Shown one piece after another: positions 27,702 through 36,783 of a stretch of DNA of 44,728 bases. Source of the stretch: Klebsiella pneumoniae (GTDB lineage Bacteria > Myxococcota_A > UBA796 > SXON01); the NCBI GenBank assembly GCA_945862325.1, contig CAMAXZ010000012.1, forward strand, positions 64,001 to 108,728. Reading direction: 5' to 3'. Within the stretch, counting starts at the first letter, position 1, and each line of letters opens with the position of its first letter. The notes beneath the pieces were generated by a model. It was not told where the DNA came from. It did no database searches and saw only the letters and a program-made list of their open reading frames with translations. The translations under genes and the position numbers were made by a program.

Positions 27702-28577
27702 TCAGCCTTCGACGGCAGCGCCGACCTTGGGGCCGGACCATTGCGACATGCCACCTACCACGTTGTAGACGTGGTTGGCGCCGACGCTCACCATGAACTC
27801 CGCCGCCGACGCGCTGCGGCCCCCTCCCTGGCACACGAACACGAGGTGGGTGGTCTGCCCCAGCTCGTGGTACCGGTGCGGGAGCTCGTCGACCGGGATG
27901 TGCCGCGCGGCCGGCGAGCGCTCGCGTTCGAACTCGGCCTTCGTACGGACGTCGACGAGGAGGAACGGCGAGTCGGCCGCGGTGAGGAGCGCGAGCGCCG
28001 CGGCGCTGTCGACGTCGTTGACCGACGCGCTCGCCTGGCCGGGGGTACGTACGGTAGAGGCGGCGGCGGGCGGCGCCGCGACGCGCTCGGGCGCGGGCCG
28101 GCCCTCGGCGGCGGCGAGGGCGGCCACCAGCCGATCCGCGTCCGGGAAGCCGCGCTCGGAGAGCAGCACCCGCCCGTCCTTCCCCACCACCACCACCGTG
28201 TCGCGGATGGACGGGCGCACCCGGCCCGAGGCGCGGAAGCCGCGCGACTCGACGGCCAGCATGTCGTAGAGCAAGGACAGCTCGACCCCGAGCCGCTGCC
28301 GGTAGGCGCGGAGCTGATCCGTGCGCGACGTGCCGACCGCGAACACCGCCGTGTCGAGCCCGGCGAAACGCTCGCGATCGGCGTCGAGCGCGCGCAGGTA
28401 CCGGTCGACCTCCGGGGCGTCGAGCGACCCGAGGAAGACGAGCACGACGTTGAGGTGCCCCTTGAAGTCGGGCAGCTTGATCCAGGTGCCGTCGTCCGCG
28501 GTGAGCGACAGCGGGGGGGCGGCGTCGCCGACCGCGAGCGGCGCCCATCGCAGAAAGTTTCGCAGCGCGTCGATCAT
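27702..28577 (-). CDS. Redoxin-like and rhodanese-like domain fusion
   Basis: 291 residues. Residues about 15-155 have the thioredoxin-fold AhpC/TSA pattern (VGDAAPPLSLTADDG, LNVVLVFLGS, VVVVGKDGRVLLS), but the region after the first strand reads GSLDAPEV and holds no cysteine. Residues about 186-285 are a rhodanese domain with loop CQGGGRS (Cys249), the only Cys of the protein. So the redoxin part is probably structural and the rhodanese part may carry persulfide. No signal peptide is visible. GGAG precedes ATG 28577. Confidence 0.85.
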   Translation of the reverse strand: MIDALRNFLRWAPLAVGDAAPPLSLTADDGTWIKLPDFKGHLNVVLVFLGSLDAPEVDRYLRALDADRERFAGLDTAVFAVGTSRTDQLRAYRQRLGVELSLLYDMLAVESRGFRASGRVRPSIRDTVVVVGKDGRVLLSERGFPDADRLVAALAAAEGRPAPERVAAPPAAASTVRTPGQASASVNDVDSAAALALLTAADSPFLLVDVRTKAEFERERSPAARHIPVDELPHRYHELGQTTHLVFVCQGGGRSASAAEFMVSVGANHVYNVVGGMSQWSGPKVGAAVEG

Positions 28578-28628
28578 TCTGGACTCCGGCGAGCCCGTAG
28601 CCCGGGCCCGGTGAACGGACCACGCCGC

Positions 28629-30191
28629 CTACCCGAGGATGCGGCGTTCGTCGCGGCGCCGGGCGCCTTCGAAGAGGAGGAACTCGGTGCTGGCCCCGAT
28701 GTTGGCGCGCGCGACGTCGGTGAAGCGCACCTCGAACTGACCTTCGTCCGTGGACGCCAACGCGAGGAACGCGGCCTCACCTTCGGATCGGCCGTCCCAG
28801 GCCGCCACGAGGCGCCCGCCGCGCAGCTGCAGGCCGGCGGGCCCACCGCGCCCGGAGACCCGCACCTCGGCGGTGCGCCCGGCGAGGGAGAACGCCTGCA
28901 CGAGATCGAGCAGCGGGAGCGCGCGGAGCTCGCCGGACACGAGGGCGCCGTCGGCGGGCGGCGGCGGGTACGGCGCCGGGATCGGGACCTGGAGCGGCTC
29001 GGGCAGCCCCCCCGCGTCGGCGACGGCGGCGAGCGCGCGGAGCGCCGCGCCGTCGTGACGGGCGGCCTCCGGCCCGAGCGCTTCGAGCACGGTCGGGGCG
29101 TTCGCGCGCGCGCGAGCGGCGGCGCGAGCGGTGAACACGACCTCGGGGGCCATGTCGGCCCCCGGCGTCTGCTCGCCGGACGAGCGTCGTTCGGTCGCCG
29201 CCATGGTCGCTGCGACCGCCCAGGGACCGTCGACCGGCGGGCGACGATCGCCGAGGAGCAACGCTGTGAACGCGACCTGGTCGACGGTGTCGTCGGGCAG
29301 CGCGAGGTGCGCCGCCATGCGGCGTGCCAGGGCGGCCACGTACTGGCGCTCCGCCGCCCCGGGCTCGATCGGGCGCAGCAGGACGTCCCACACGAACTCG
29401 CGCGCGGACTCCCAGTCCACGAGCGCCCGGCGCGCCGTGCCCCAGCCGTCCACGCCGCAGGTGCGCAGCGCGGGGCGGAGGCGGCGCCACGCGACGAGGT
29501 ACGGCGCCGCGCTGTCGGCGACCTGCTTCCGGAAGAACAGCCGATCCGCCTGGTTCGCCTCGAGGAAGGCGCTGACCTGCTCGGGGTCGCCCACGATCTC
29601 CGTGCCCACGCCCTCCGTCGCCTCGAGGCGCCGGAGCGCCGCCGCGATCTCCGCGTCCGGCTCGTACACGAGGGTCCGCGTGGTGCCGCCGCCGTCGGCC
29701 ACGTCGCGCGGGCCCGTGGCGTGCTGCACGCCGTCGTCGATCTCGACGGGGAGGAGGCGATCGATCAAGGTGCGCAGGCCGGAGCGCGGCGCGACGAACA
29801 ACCTCAGCCGCGCGGCGCGCGCCGCGGTCTGTGCGGCGCGGAGGGACGGGATGTCCGTCGGGTCGGCGGTCAGGAGGGACAGGACGCGCTTCTCTTCGTC
29901 CATGAACGTCGGCACGAGCACCCGCTCGCGCATGAGCCCGGCCGGGAGCAGCGACACGACCTCGGGGCCCACGTGCAGTCGCAAGAGGCGCTCGGTCGGG
30001 ACCATGTTCAAGCGGAACTGGTGCGCCAACGCCCGGGCCAGGCCCTCTTCGTCGAGCAGCCCCATCTCGACGGCGGCCTCTCCGAAGCGTGCGCGCTCGC
30101 CCGTCCGAACCCGGGCGAGCACGACGTCCACGTCCTCGCGGCGCATCAGGCCGACCGCCACGCAGACCTCGCCCAAGGGTGTGTGTGCCAT
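28629..30191 (-). CDS. MshEN-like N-terminal domain and PATAN/DUF4388 C-terminal domain protein
   Basis: 520 residues. The N-terminus (LGEVCVAVGLMRREDVDVVL, then EAAVEMGLLDEEGLARALAHQFRL) has the MshEN/GspE N-terminal repeat pattern, a known c-di-GMP-binding module in some proteins. The C-terminal 110 residues (GELRALPLLDLVQAFSLAGRTAEVRV, then EGEAAFLAL) match PATAN/DUF4388, common in myxobacterial signalling and motility proteins. The middle is unassigned. ATG 30191 overlaps the opposite-strand ATG 30190 head to head; ATG 30218 is an upstream alternative. Neither has a clear ribosome binding site. Confidence 0.75.
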   Translation of the reverse strand: MAHTPLGEVCVAVGLMRREDVDVVLARVRTGERARFGEAAVEMGLLDEEGLARALAHQFRLNMVPTERLLRLHVGPEVVSLLPAGLMRERVLVPTFMDEEKRVLSLLTADPTDIPSLRAAQTAARAARLRLFVAPRSGLRTLIDRLLPVEIDDGVQHATGPRDVADGGGTTRTLVYEPDAEIAAALRRLEATEGVGTEIVGDPEQVSAFLEANQADRLFFRKQVADSAAPYLVAWRRLRPALRTCGVDGWGTARRALVDWESAREFVWDVLLRPIEPGAAERQYVAALARRMAAHLALPDDTVDQVAFTALLLGDRRPPVDGPWAVAATMAATERRSSGEQTPGADMAPEVVFTARAAARARANAPTVLEALGPEAARHDGAALRALAAVADAGGLPEPLQVPIPAPYPPPPADGALVSGELRALPLLDLVQAFSLAGRTAEVRVSGRGGPAGLQLRGGRLVAAWDGRSEGEAAFLALASTDEGQFEVRFTDVARANIGASTEFLLFEGARRRDERRILG

Positions 30192-31860
30192 GAGCGTGAA
30201 GGTTATCGTGCCGGGCATGCAGCCGGGAACCGCCCAGGACCAACCGAGCGCGCGCGAGCCCGGCTCGGCCGCCGCCGCGATTCGCGCGGCGTTCGAGGCG
30301 CTCGTCACCGGCGCCCGCCGTTTGGACATCCCTCCGGGCTCGTTCGACGCTCCACGATTGGCGGACGGCCATCGGTCCGCGTGGATCGAGGGCCTGCGGG
30401 TGGCGCTCGCCGAGCTGCCCGTCGTCGTCGTCACTGTCGGCGCGCAGACCCTGTACTTCGGCGAGCTCCCCGTGCTCGATCACCTGCTCGCGGAGCGCGC
30501 CCACGCCGCGGGCGTACGCGGGATCGTCCTCAGCGCCGGCGCCAGCGACGACGACCTGCTCTGGCTCGCCCGTACGTTGTTGACCGACTGGCCAGAGACG
30601 GCCGCCCTCGACGGCGGGCTCGAGCGTGCCGTGTGGGGCGCGCCGTCGGAGTTCGTCCACGTCGAGCTCGCGTCGCGCGCCGCGTCTCTGGAGTCCGAGC
30701 ACCGCGGCCCCGGCCGCCTGCGCTCGACGGTCGACGCCGGCCCGGACGAGGCGACGGGCGAGGAAGACTTTGAGCTCCTTCCCCCGGAAGCACGCGACTA
30801 CCTGCACGCTGTGAGGGCCGGGCCTGCCGCCGCCGACGCCCCGCGGCCGCCCGCGGCGGTCGACCCTGAGCTCGCCGCGGAGGCGCGTGTGCTCGCGACC
30901 GAGGGCGACTTCGTCGCCGAGGTCGTCGCGGCGGCGGCCGCGGCCGCGCTCTCGGAGGCGGGCGAGGATCGTCGGGCGCGCGCGGTCGAAGCGCTCCTGG
31001 GCTTCGTGGTCGACGTCCTCGGCCAAGGCGCGTCCCTCTCCCCGGTCCTGCACGCCCTGCTCGAGGTGCACGGCGGGGTGGTGACCGCCGAGGGGCTCGC
31101 GCGTCCGCCCCTGGCGGATCGACTGGTCGCGGTCGCGCCCGACCTCCGCGAAAATGACGTCAAAGGCGAGCTGTTCTCGATGTTCGCGATGTTGCCCGAG
31201 CGGGCCGCCGGGGAGCTCGCCCCGCTCCTGCCGCCGTGGGTCACCCGGATCCTCGCCGACGCCTGCCTGGCCACCCGCCACGAAGGCGCCTCAACGTTCG
31301 AAGACCTGCGCCAACGCATGCAATCGGCCATCGCCGGCGAGATCCTCCTCGGCCTCGCGATGGCGGCACGATCGGACGACCCGCGGCTGATCGAGCCCGT
31401 GCTCCTCCACGTCGACCACGCGGCGCCCCACGTCCGGGTCGCCGCCTTGTACGCCTTGCGTCGCCAGCGCTCCCCGCGCGTGCGGGACCTCGTGCGCCGC
31501 CACATCGAGGATGTGGACGAGGCGGTGCGCATGGAGGCCCTGCGGTACTGCGTGGCGTACCGCGAGGCCGACGCGCTCCCGCTCATCGAGGCGCGCCTGA
31601 CCGAGCCTGTCGTCGCCTCGTGGTCCGACGGCGAGCTGCGCGCGTGGTGCATCGCGCACGCCCGTATCGGCCGTCAGGAGACGTTCCTGGTCGAACTGGC
31701 GACGGGTCGGAAGCGCGCGGGGCACCCCAACCTGCCGCGCCTCGCGCTGGCCGGCATCCGCGTCGTCGGCCCGCGCGCGCGCGCGGCGCTGGAGCTCGTC
31801 GCGCAAGAGGCGCCGCGCCTGCGGGCAGACATCACGGCGCTCTTGGCGGAGGAACGATGA
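30190..31860 (+). CDS. HEAT-repeat protein of unknown function
   Basis: 556 residues, no signal peptide. The C-terminal part (about 390-510) shows HEAT-like helical repeats (HVRVAALYALRRQRSPRVRDLV, then DEAVRMEALRYCV). The N-terminal 150 residues contain a GAQTLYFGELPVLD stretch of beta strands of unknown type. The stop overlaps the next gene (ATGA), so the two products probably act together. ATG 30190 shares bases with the divergent ATG; ATG 30217 is an alternative nine codons in. Confidence 0.7.
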   Translation: MSVKVIVPGMQPGTAQDQPSAREPGSAAAAIRAAFEALVTGARRLDIPPGSFDAPRLADGHRSAWIEGLRVALAELPVVVVTVGAQTLYFGELPVLDHLLAERAHAAGVRGIVLSAGASDDDLLWLARTLLTDWPETAALDGGLERAVWGAPSEFVHVELASRAASLESEHRGPGRLRSTVDAGPDEATGEEDFELLPPEARDYLHAVRAGPAAADAPRPPAAVDPELAAEARVLATEGDFVAEVVAAAAAAALSEAGEDRRARAVEALLGFVVDVLGQGASLSPVLHALLEVHGGVVTAEGLARPPLADRLVAVAPDLRENDVKGELFSMFAMLPERAAGELAPLLPPWVTRILADACLATRHEGASTFEDLRQRMQSAIAGEILLGLAMAARSDDPRLIEPVLLHVDHAAPHVRVAALYALRRQRSPRVRDLVRRHIEDVDEAVRMEALRYCVAYREADALPLIEARLTEPVVASWSDGELRAWCIAHARIGRQETFLVELATGRKRAGHPNLPRLALAGIRVVGPRARAALELVAQEAPRLRADITALLAEER

Positions 31861-33164
31861 GCGTCGAATTCGGTCGCGCCTTCGCCGCCCACCTCGGAGC
31901 GGTCCTGCTGCTCGACGAGGTCAACGAGCTCCAGGCACGCTCCGCCGTGCGGCTCGTCGGCTGGCTCGTCGCCGACCTCGCCGCGCTCGCACACCACACG
32001 GCCGCCCCTGGCTTCGCGATCGCGGCGGGCACCGGAGGCTTGCGCATGGTCGTCGCCGGCACGGAGATCGTCCCCGCCGGCGCGTACGCGCCCGCGCTCC
32101 GGCGCTTCGCCGAGGCGCTCGCGGCGCAGGGCTGCGGCGGGATGACCGTGCGCGGCCAGCCCGAGCGGGACCCGGTGTTCGGCATGATCCGCCGGGTCCG
32201 CTCTGGGGCGCCGGAGGGCCGAGGCGACCGCGCGGCGCTCCAGAAGTGGCTCGACATCAACGGGTGCGACGCCTTCCGGCTCACGCCGATGTCGGACGAC
32301 CCGACGACCGCCGCGGCGGCGCTCAAGCTCTACGGCCGCTTGTGGTACGCGGTCTCCAAGGCGCGCGACTCCGGCACGTTGATCCCCGACGGTCGCCCCC
32401 TCGCCGTGCCGGACGACGTGGCCCGCGCGATTCGCGGGATCGTCGACCGCACCGAGCTCGCGCCACGTGACACGGTCGCCCTCGCCGCCACGCTCGACCG
32501 CGAAGACGACGTGAGCACGCGTCACGCGGTGCACGGGTCCGTGCTCGCGGTCGCGCTCGGGCACGCCACCGGCCTTCGACGCGGCCCGCTGGCGGAACTC
32601 GGGGTCTGCGCGCTGTTGGCAGCCGGATTGCGCGCCAGCCCCGAGAACGCGGCGCGCGCGGCGCTCTCCGCGTTCCCGCGCGAGGCGCCCCTCACGGTCG
32701 ACGCGCTCCGTCGCTCGCTCGCCCTCCACGATGCGCTCGCGCCGCCCCCCGAGGGCCGCGGCGCCCGCCCCACCCATCTCTTCGGCCGGATCATCGCGGT
32801 GGTGCTCGAGTACAACGCGCTCGTGACCGGGCACGACCGCGGCCCGCCCATGCTGCCGCGCGACGCGCTCGTGCAGCTCACCAGCGCCCCGGGGCGCCGC
32901 ACCGACCGCGCGTTGCTCCGGGCGTTCGCGTCCCTCCTCGGGGATTGGCCGATCGGCTCGTGTGTGTTGCTCGACTCGGGAGAGGTCGCGATCGTCCTCC
33001 GGCACGGGCCCAACGGGCCCGTCGTGCGCCCGGTGGTGGACGCGCGCGGCGCGATCGTTCGCCACGGTCCGGTCGTGCCGCTCGAGGCGGGCGGCCGGCG
33101 CGCGACCCACTCCGTCGACCCCGCCCGACTGGGAATCAACCCGGCGGACGCGCTGTTCGGCTGA
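31857..33164 (+). CDS. Degenerate HD-GYP-type protein
   Basis: 435 residues. The C-terminal region follows the course of HD-GYP domains: TRHAVHGSVLAVALGHATGL for the first helices, LFGRIIAVVLEYNALVTG for the RIIAVAD.FDALT segment, and GSCVLLDSGEVAIVLRHGP for the closing beta part. The HD dyad and the GYP motif are absent, so c-di-GMP hydrolysis is unlikely; a binding or scaffold role is possible. The N-terminal 150 residues are unassigned. ATG 31857 overlaps the HEAT gene stop. Confidence 0.65.
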   Translation: MSVEFGRAFAAHLGAVLLLDEVNELQARSAVRLVGWLVADLAALAHHTAAPGFAIAAGTGGLRMVVAGTEIVPAGAYAPALRRFAEALAAQGCGGMTVRGQPERDPVFGMIRRVRSGAPEGRGDRAALQKWLDINGCDAFRLTPMSDDPTTAAAALKLYGRLWYAVSKARDSGTLIPDGRPLAVPDDVARAIRGIVDRTELAPRDTVALAATLDREDDVSTRHAVHGSVLAVALGHATGLRRGPLAELGVCALLAAGLRASPENAARAALSAFPREAPLTVDALRRSLALHDALAPPPEGRGARPTHLFGRIIAVVLEYNALVTGHDRGPPMLPRDALVQLTSAPGRRTDRALLRAFASLLGDWPIGSCVLLDSGEVAIVLRHGPNGPVVRPVVDARGAIVRHGPVVPLEAGGRRATHSVDPARLGINPADALFG

Positions 33165-33198
33165 ACCGAGGGGGCGGATCGATGAACAGAGGAGCGGC

Positions 33199-34026
33199 AT
33201 GAACGAGCGCATCGACGCGCTGCGCGCAGTGCTCGCCGACATGGGGAGCGTGCTCGTGGCGTTCTCTGGGGGCGTCGACTCCGCGCTGCTGCTCCGCGTC
33301 GCCGCGGACACCCTCGGCGACCGCGTCCTCGCGATGACCGCGACTTCGCCCACGCTCCCGCGCGAGGAGGCGGAGGCCGCGGCCGCGTTCGCCGCCGCGC
33401 TCGGCGTGCGCCACGTGCTGGTCGAGTCCAAGGAGATCGAACGCGAGGCCTACGCCCGCAACAGCGGCGACCGCTGCTTCCACTGCAAGTCCGAGCTGTT
33501 CGACCTCGCCGTCGCCGTCGCCGACCGCGAGGGCATCCCGTGGGTGGCCGACGGGACGATCGTCGACGACCTCGGCGCGCATCGACCGGGGCTCCGCGCC
33601 GCGGCGGAGCGCCGGGTGCGACACCCGCTCGTCGAAGCCGGGCTGCAGAAGGCGGACGTGCGGGGCGCCGCCCGCGCGCTCGGCCTGGACGTCTGGGACA
33701 AGCCGAGCTTCGCGTGCCTCGGGAGCCGCTTCGCGGTGGGCACGCGCGTCACCCTCGACCGCGTGGGGCGAATCGCCCGGATCGAACGAGCCCTGCGCGG
33801 GCTCGGGTTCCGCCAGCACCGGGTGCGCGTACACCGGCTCGGCGCCGACGGTGCCGACGCGCCGCAGTCCGACGTGCTGCTTCGCGTCGAGCTCGAGCTC
33901 GCGGACCTCCCGCACCTGCTCGCCGCGGGCGTGCGCGAGGCCCTCGTCGACGCGTGCCGCGCCGAAGGATTCTCATGGATCACCTTGGATCTGGAAGGCT
34001 ACCGGAGCGGCAGCACGGCCCAGTGA
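33199..34026 (+). CDS. larE: ATP-dependent sacrificial sulfur transferase LarE
   Basis: 275 residues. The PP-loop SGGVDSAL (23-30) and the LarE block DKPSFACLGSR with Cys173 are present. A CxxC pair (RCFHC, Cys93 and Cys96) is also there; three such cysteines are reported for the iron-sulfur cluster type of LarE, whereas the single-Cys type sacrifices the Cys in the ACL motif. LarE converts the nicotinate-derived dicarboxylate to the dithio form for the nickel-pincer cofactor. larB, larC and larA are not in the window. GGAG precedes ATG 33199. Confidence 0.92.
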   Translation: MNERIDALRAVLADMGSVLVAFSGGVDSALLLRVAADTLGDRVLAMTATSPTLPREEAEAAAAFAAALGVRHVLVESKEIEREAYARNSGDRCFHCKSELFDLAVAVADREGIPWVADGTIVDDLGAHRPGLRAAAERRVRHPLVEAGLQKADVRGAARALGLDVWDKPSFACLGSRFAVGTRVTLDRVGRIARIERALRGLGFRQHRVRVHRLGADGADAPQSDVLLRVELELADLPHLLAAGVREALVDACRAEGFSWITLDLEGYRSGSTAQ

Positions 34027-34838
34027 CCGGCGGCCCCCACCTCATCGAACCCGGTCCCGGCGAGCGGGGAGCGCCCCTCATCGGGGCGGCGCGGCGGCGC
34101 GTCCTCGTCGAGGTCTTCGCGCTGTGGCTGGTCACCCTCCTCGGCATCCGGGCGGTCGTCGCGCTGCAGTCGGTGGGGCTGCCCGACTGGACCCTCGCGG
34201 CAGTCCCCTTCCTCTTCATCTACGCGCCCGTCGGCCTCTGCGCCTGGCGCGGCGTCGACAGCTTCGCGTACCGGCTCGCCCTCCCCGCGCTGAGCGACCG
34301 CGCGGCGTGGCGGGAGGGCTTGACCGTGGGGCTGCTGGGCGCGGTCCTGCTCCTCCTGCCGTGGCTTCCGGCCTACCATGCGTTCCAGAACGTGGTGCAC
34401 TGGGCCCTCCACGCGATGCGCACCGGTGAATGGAGCTTCGAGCTCACGGATCTGTGGATGCGCACGTGGCCGCGATGGCGCGTGCCGCGCGAGGCCTGGC
34501 TGCTCGTGCCGTACCACCTCTTCTTCGTCGCGATCCCAGAAGAGCTGTTCTACCGCGGCTATCTGCAGACCCGTCTGAACGAGGTCTGGCCGCGCCGCTA
34601 CGTCGCGTTCGGCGCCGCCTGGGGCCCGGGACTCCTGCTCGCCACCGCGATGTTCGCGTTCGGGCACTCGCTGGTCGCGTTCCAGTGGTGGCACTTCGCC
34701 ACGTTCTTCCCTGGGCTCGTGTTCGCCTGGATGCGGGAGCGCACGGGTCAGCCCCTCGCCGGCGCGGTGTTCCACATGGCCTGCAACGTCATCGTCGTGT
34801 GGATGGACACCTTCTACGGCATCCGTCCCGCGGCGTGA
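34023..34838 (+). CDS. CPBP-family intramembrane protease, candidate myxosortase
   Basis: 271 residues with about seven to eight hydrophobic segments. The motifs are complete: PEELFYRGYLQ (Glu173, Glu174, Arg178), FAFGH (His215) and HMACN (His251, Asn255). The EELFYRGY form is shared with intramembrane proteases that process MYXO-CTERM proteins (myxosortases), and a MYXO-CTERM-like protein is encoded at 1777-4095. The assignment as a myxosortase is inference. The start GTG 34023 overlaps the larE stop as GTGA; an upstream in-frame ATG at 33975 is less likely. Convergent with the TPR gene. Confidence 0.82.
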   Translation: MTGGPHLIEPGPGERGAPLIGAARRRVLVEVFALWLVTLLGIRAVVALQSVGLPDWTLAAVPFLFIYAPVGLCAWRGVDSFAYRLALPALSDRAAWREGLTVGLLGAVLLLLPWLPAYHAFQNVVHWALHAMRTGEWSFELTDLWMRTWPRWRVPREAWLLVPYHLFFVAIPEELFYRGYLQTRLNEVWPRRYVAFGAAWGPGLLLATAMFAFGHSLVAFQWWHFATFFPGLVFAWMRERTGQPLAGAVFHMACNVIVVWMDTFYGIRPAA

Positions 34839-34847
34839 GCGCGCCCC

Positions 34848-36779
34848 TCAGCGCGTGACGCGCTGGAGCCCGCGGATTCGTGCTTCGACCTCGGTCGTAC
34901 GGTAGTCCGGGTGGAGGTCGCGGAGCTCCTCGAGCAGCCGGAGGGCGCTCCGCTGCTTGCCCGCGGTGGCGGTGTAGAGCGCCGCGAGCTCGAACAAGGC
35001 CTCGCCGTACGCCGGATCGTCCTCCGACGCCGCGTTCACCGCTTCACGCAGCGCGTCGACCGCGCGGGGCAGCTCCCCGACGCCGCGCATGGCCTGAGCG
35101 CGCAAGACGTCGGCTTCGAGAGACGCCGCACCCTCGAGCATGGCGAGCGCGTCCGTGTGCATGCCCATCGCGACGAGCCCGCGCGCCTCGACGAGGTCGG
35201 GCCCGTCCGAAACGGGGTCCAGCGCGTCGGGCACGACCTCGGCGAAGGTCGACTCCTCGAGGTTGCTCAAGGCGAAGGCCGCGTAGGGGTCGTGCGCTCG
35301 AGGCGCGGGCGCGGGCGCGGCGGGTGCGGGCGCGGCGGGTGCAGGCGCGGAGGTCCGGGCGCTGCGGAGGCTGGCGATCTTCAGGAGGACCGCCTCGTTG
35401 AGCGGCTCCGCGGCGAGCGCTTCACGGTAGGCGACGATCGCGCCCGGAAGGTCCCCGGCTTCCGCGAGGCGATCTCCCCTGCTCTCCGGGGTCTCCGGGG
35501 CGGGCGGCGCCGCTTCCCGCGGCGGGGCTTCGGGTGCCTCCGACGACGCCGGTGCGGGGGCCGCGCGCTTCGGCCGTCCGCGCGTCAACACGTCGATGCG
35601 ATCGCGCACGACGCCGGCGTCGGCGCCGGCCACCTCCACCAGGCGCCCGGCGAGGTCCGCCGCCTCGTCGGCGCGCCCGGCGCCGGCGAGCACTTCGACA
35701 CGACTGGCGAGCAGCGCCGCGGCCCCCGGGCTCGCCGCCAGGGCCGCGTCGAGGGTCGCCAGCGCGCGGTCCACGAACGAGTATCGGGCGTACACACTCG
35801 CCTTCACGGTCGCGATGACCTCGTCGTCCGTGGTCGGCCGCGCGAACGCGGCGGTGGTCAACCGGCGCTCCGTCCGCTCGAGGCGCTGCTCCGCCGTCGA
35901 CAGCCGGGCCGCGAGGTCCGCGTTCTCTGGCGCGAGGCGGCCGGCGCGACGGAGCGCGTCCACCTCCGCGGCGACGTCCCCGCGCTCTTCGCTGACCCGC
36001 GCCAGCTCGCCGAGCACCTTGACCGCCTTCTCCGCCTGCCCGAGCCCCTCGAAGGCCCGGGAGAGCAGGTAGAGCGTCCGCGCTTCGCGCGGGCCCGCCT
36101 GAAAGGCAGGTTGCAGGTGGGTGAGCGCCTTCTTCCACTCCCCCTGTTCGATCCGCGCGGCCGCGGCCTCCTGCAGCAGGGACAGGTCGTCGGGCCGCGT
36201 GCGGAGCGCGAGCTCCGCGACCCGTCCCACCTCGTCATGGCGCCCGCGCCGGCGGAACTCGTCCGCCACCTCCCCGTAGATCTTCGAGGCGCCCTGGGCG
36301 TCTCCACCGGCCTCGAGCAGCTCCGCGACGCGGAGGCGCAAGGGAGGCTCCCCGCCGAACGCCTCGGACATGCGCCGAGCGATCTTGGCGGCCTCCAACG
36401 GCTTCGCCGCCGTGAGCTGCAGCCGCAAGGCCGTGTCCCAATGCGCGCGCGCGTCGATCGCGTTGCCGGACGCCAGCAGCCCCTCGCCCAGCTCGGTGTG
36501 GAGGCTCGCGTCGTCCGGGCGGAGCGCCACGACCTGCTTGAGCACGGACACGGCGGCGCGGCTCTGGCCGTCGCGCGCCAGGGCCTCGGCCACTTCACGG
36601 AAGTGCTTCTCGGCCTCCTGCGGACGGTTCATCTTGAGCAGGAGCTCCGCGACCTTCTGGCGGATGCGCCGATCCTTGGCGTCCGCTTTGAGGATCTGGA
36701 GGTACGCGTTCAACGCGCCCTGCGCGTTCCCGCGGTTGAGCTGGGCGAGCGCGTCCTGTTCGAGCGCGTTGCGATCCAT
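34848..36779 (-). CDS. Tetratricopeptide-repeat protein
   Basis: 643 residues, almost wholly helical TPR repeats from residue 8 (ALAQLNRGNAQGALNAYLQIL) to about 340 and again near the C-terminus. Two linkers rich in Pro and Ala (about 400-440 and 475-500) separate the parts; the second is an imprecise GC-rich repeat at the DNA level (35311-35352). No signal peptide or membrane helix. TPR proteins of this kind are assembly scaffolds; the partner is unknown. It lies four bases after accC at the end of the pil-aro-acc run. Confidence 0.85.
   Translation of the reverse strand: MDRNALEQDALAQLNRGNAQGALNAYLQILKADAKDRRIRQKVAELLLKMNRPQEAEKHFREVAEALARDGQSRAAVSVLKQVVALRPDDASLHTELGEGLLASGNAIDARAHWDTALRLQLTAAKPLEAAKIARRMSEAFGGEPPLRLRVAELLEAGGDAQGASKIYGEVADEFRRRGRHDEVGRVAELALRTRPDDLSLLQEAAAARIEQGEWKKALTHLQPAFQAGPREARTLYLLSRAFEGLGQAEKAVKVLGELARVSEERGDVAAEVDALRRAGRLAPENADLAARLSTAEQRLERTERRLTTAAFARPTTDDEVIATVKASVYARYSFVDRALATLDAALAASPGAAALLASRVEVLAGAGRADEAADLAGRLVEVAGADAGVVRDRIDVLTRGRPKRAAPAPASSEAPEAPPREAAPPAPETPESRGDRLAEAGDLPGAIVAYREALAAEPLNEAVLLKIASLRSARTSAPAPAAPAPAAPAPAPRAHDPYAAFALSNLEESTFAEVVPDALDPVSDGPDLVEARGLVAMGMHTDALAMLEGAASLEADVLRAQAMRGVGELPRAVDALREAVNAASEDDPAYGEALFELAALYTATAGKQRSALRLLEELRDLHPDYRTTEVEARIRGLQRVTR
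34849..34865. terminator. Hairpin at the convergent CPBP/TPR junction
   Basis: CAGCGCG and CGCGCTG form a perfect 7-bp stem with a TGA loop. It covers the last codons of the TPR gene and begins 10 bases after the CPBP stop. No T-run is present. A bidirectional terminator is possible. Confidence 0.3.
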
Positions 36780-36783
36780 GCGG

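Noticed and set aside
31857..33164. Active HD-GYP phosphodiesterase
   Set aside because: The HD dyad and GYP motif are missing, so only the fold-level resemblance is kept in the annotation.
35311..35352. GC-rich direct repeats as a possible mobile or regulatory element
   Set aside because: They encode a Pro/Ala linker in the TPR protein; imprecise low-complexity coding repeats explain them.
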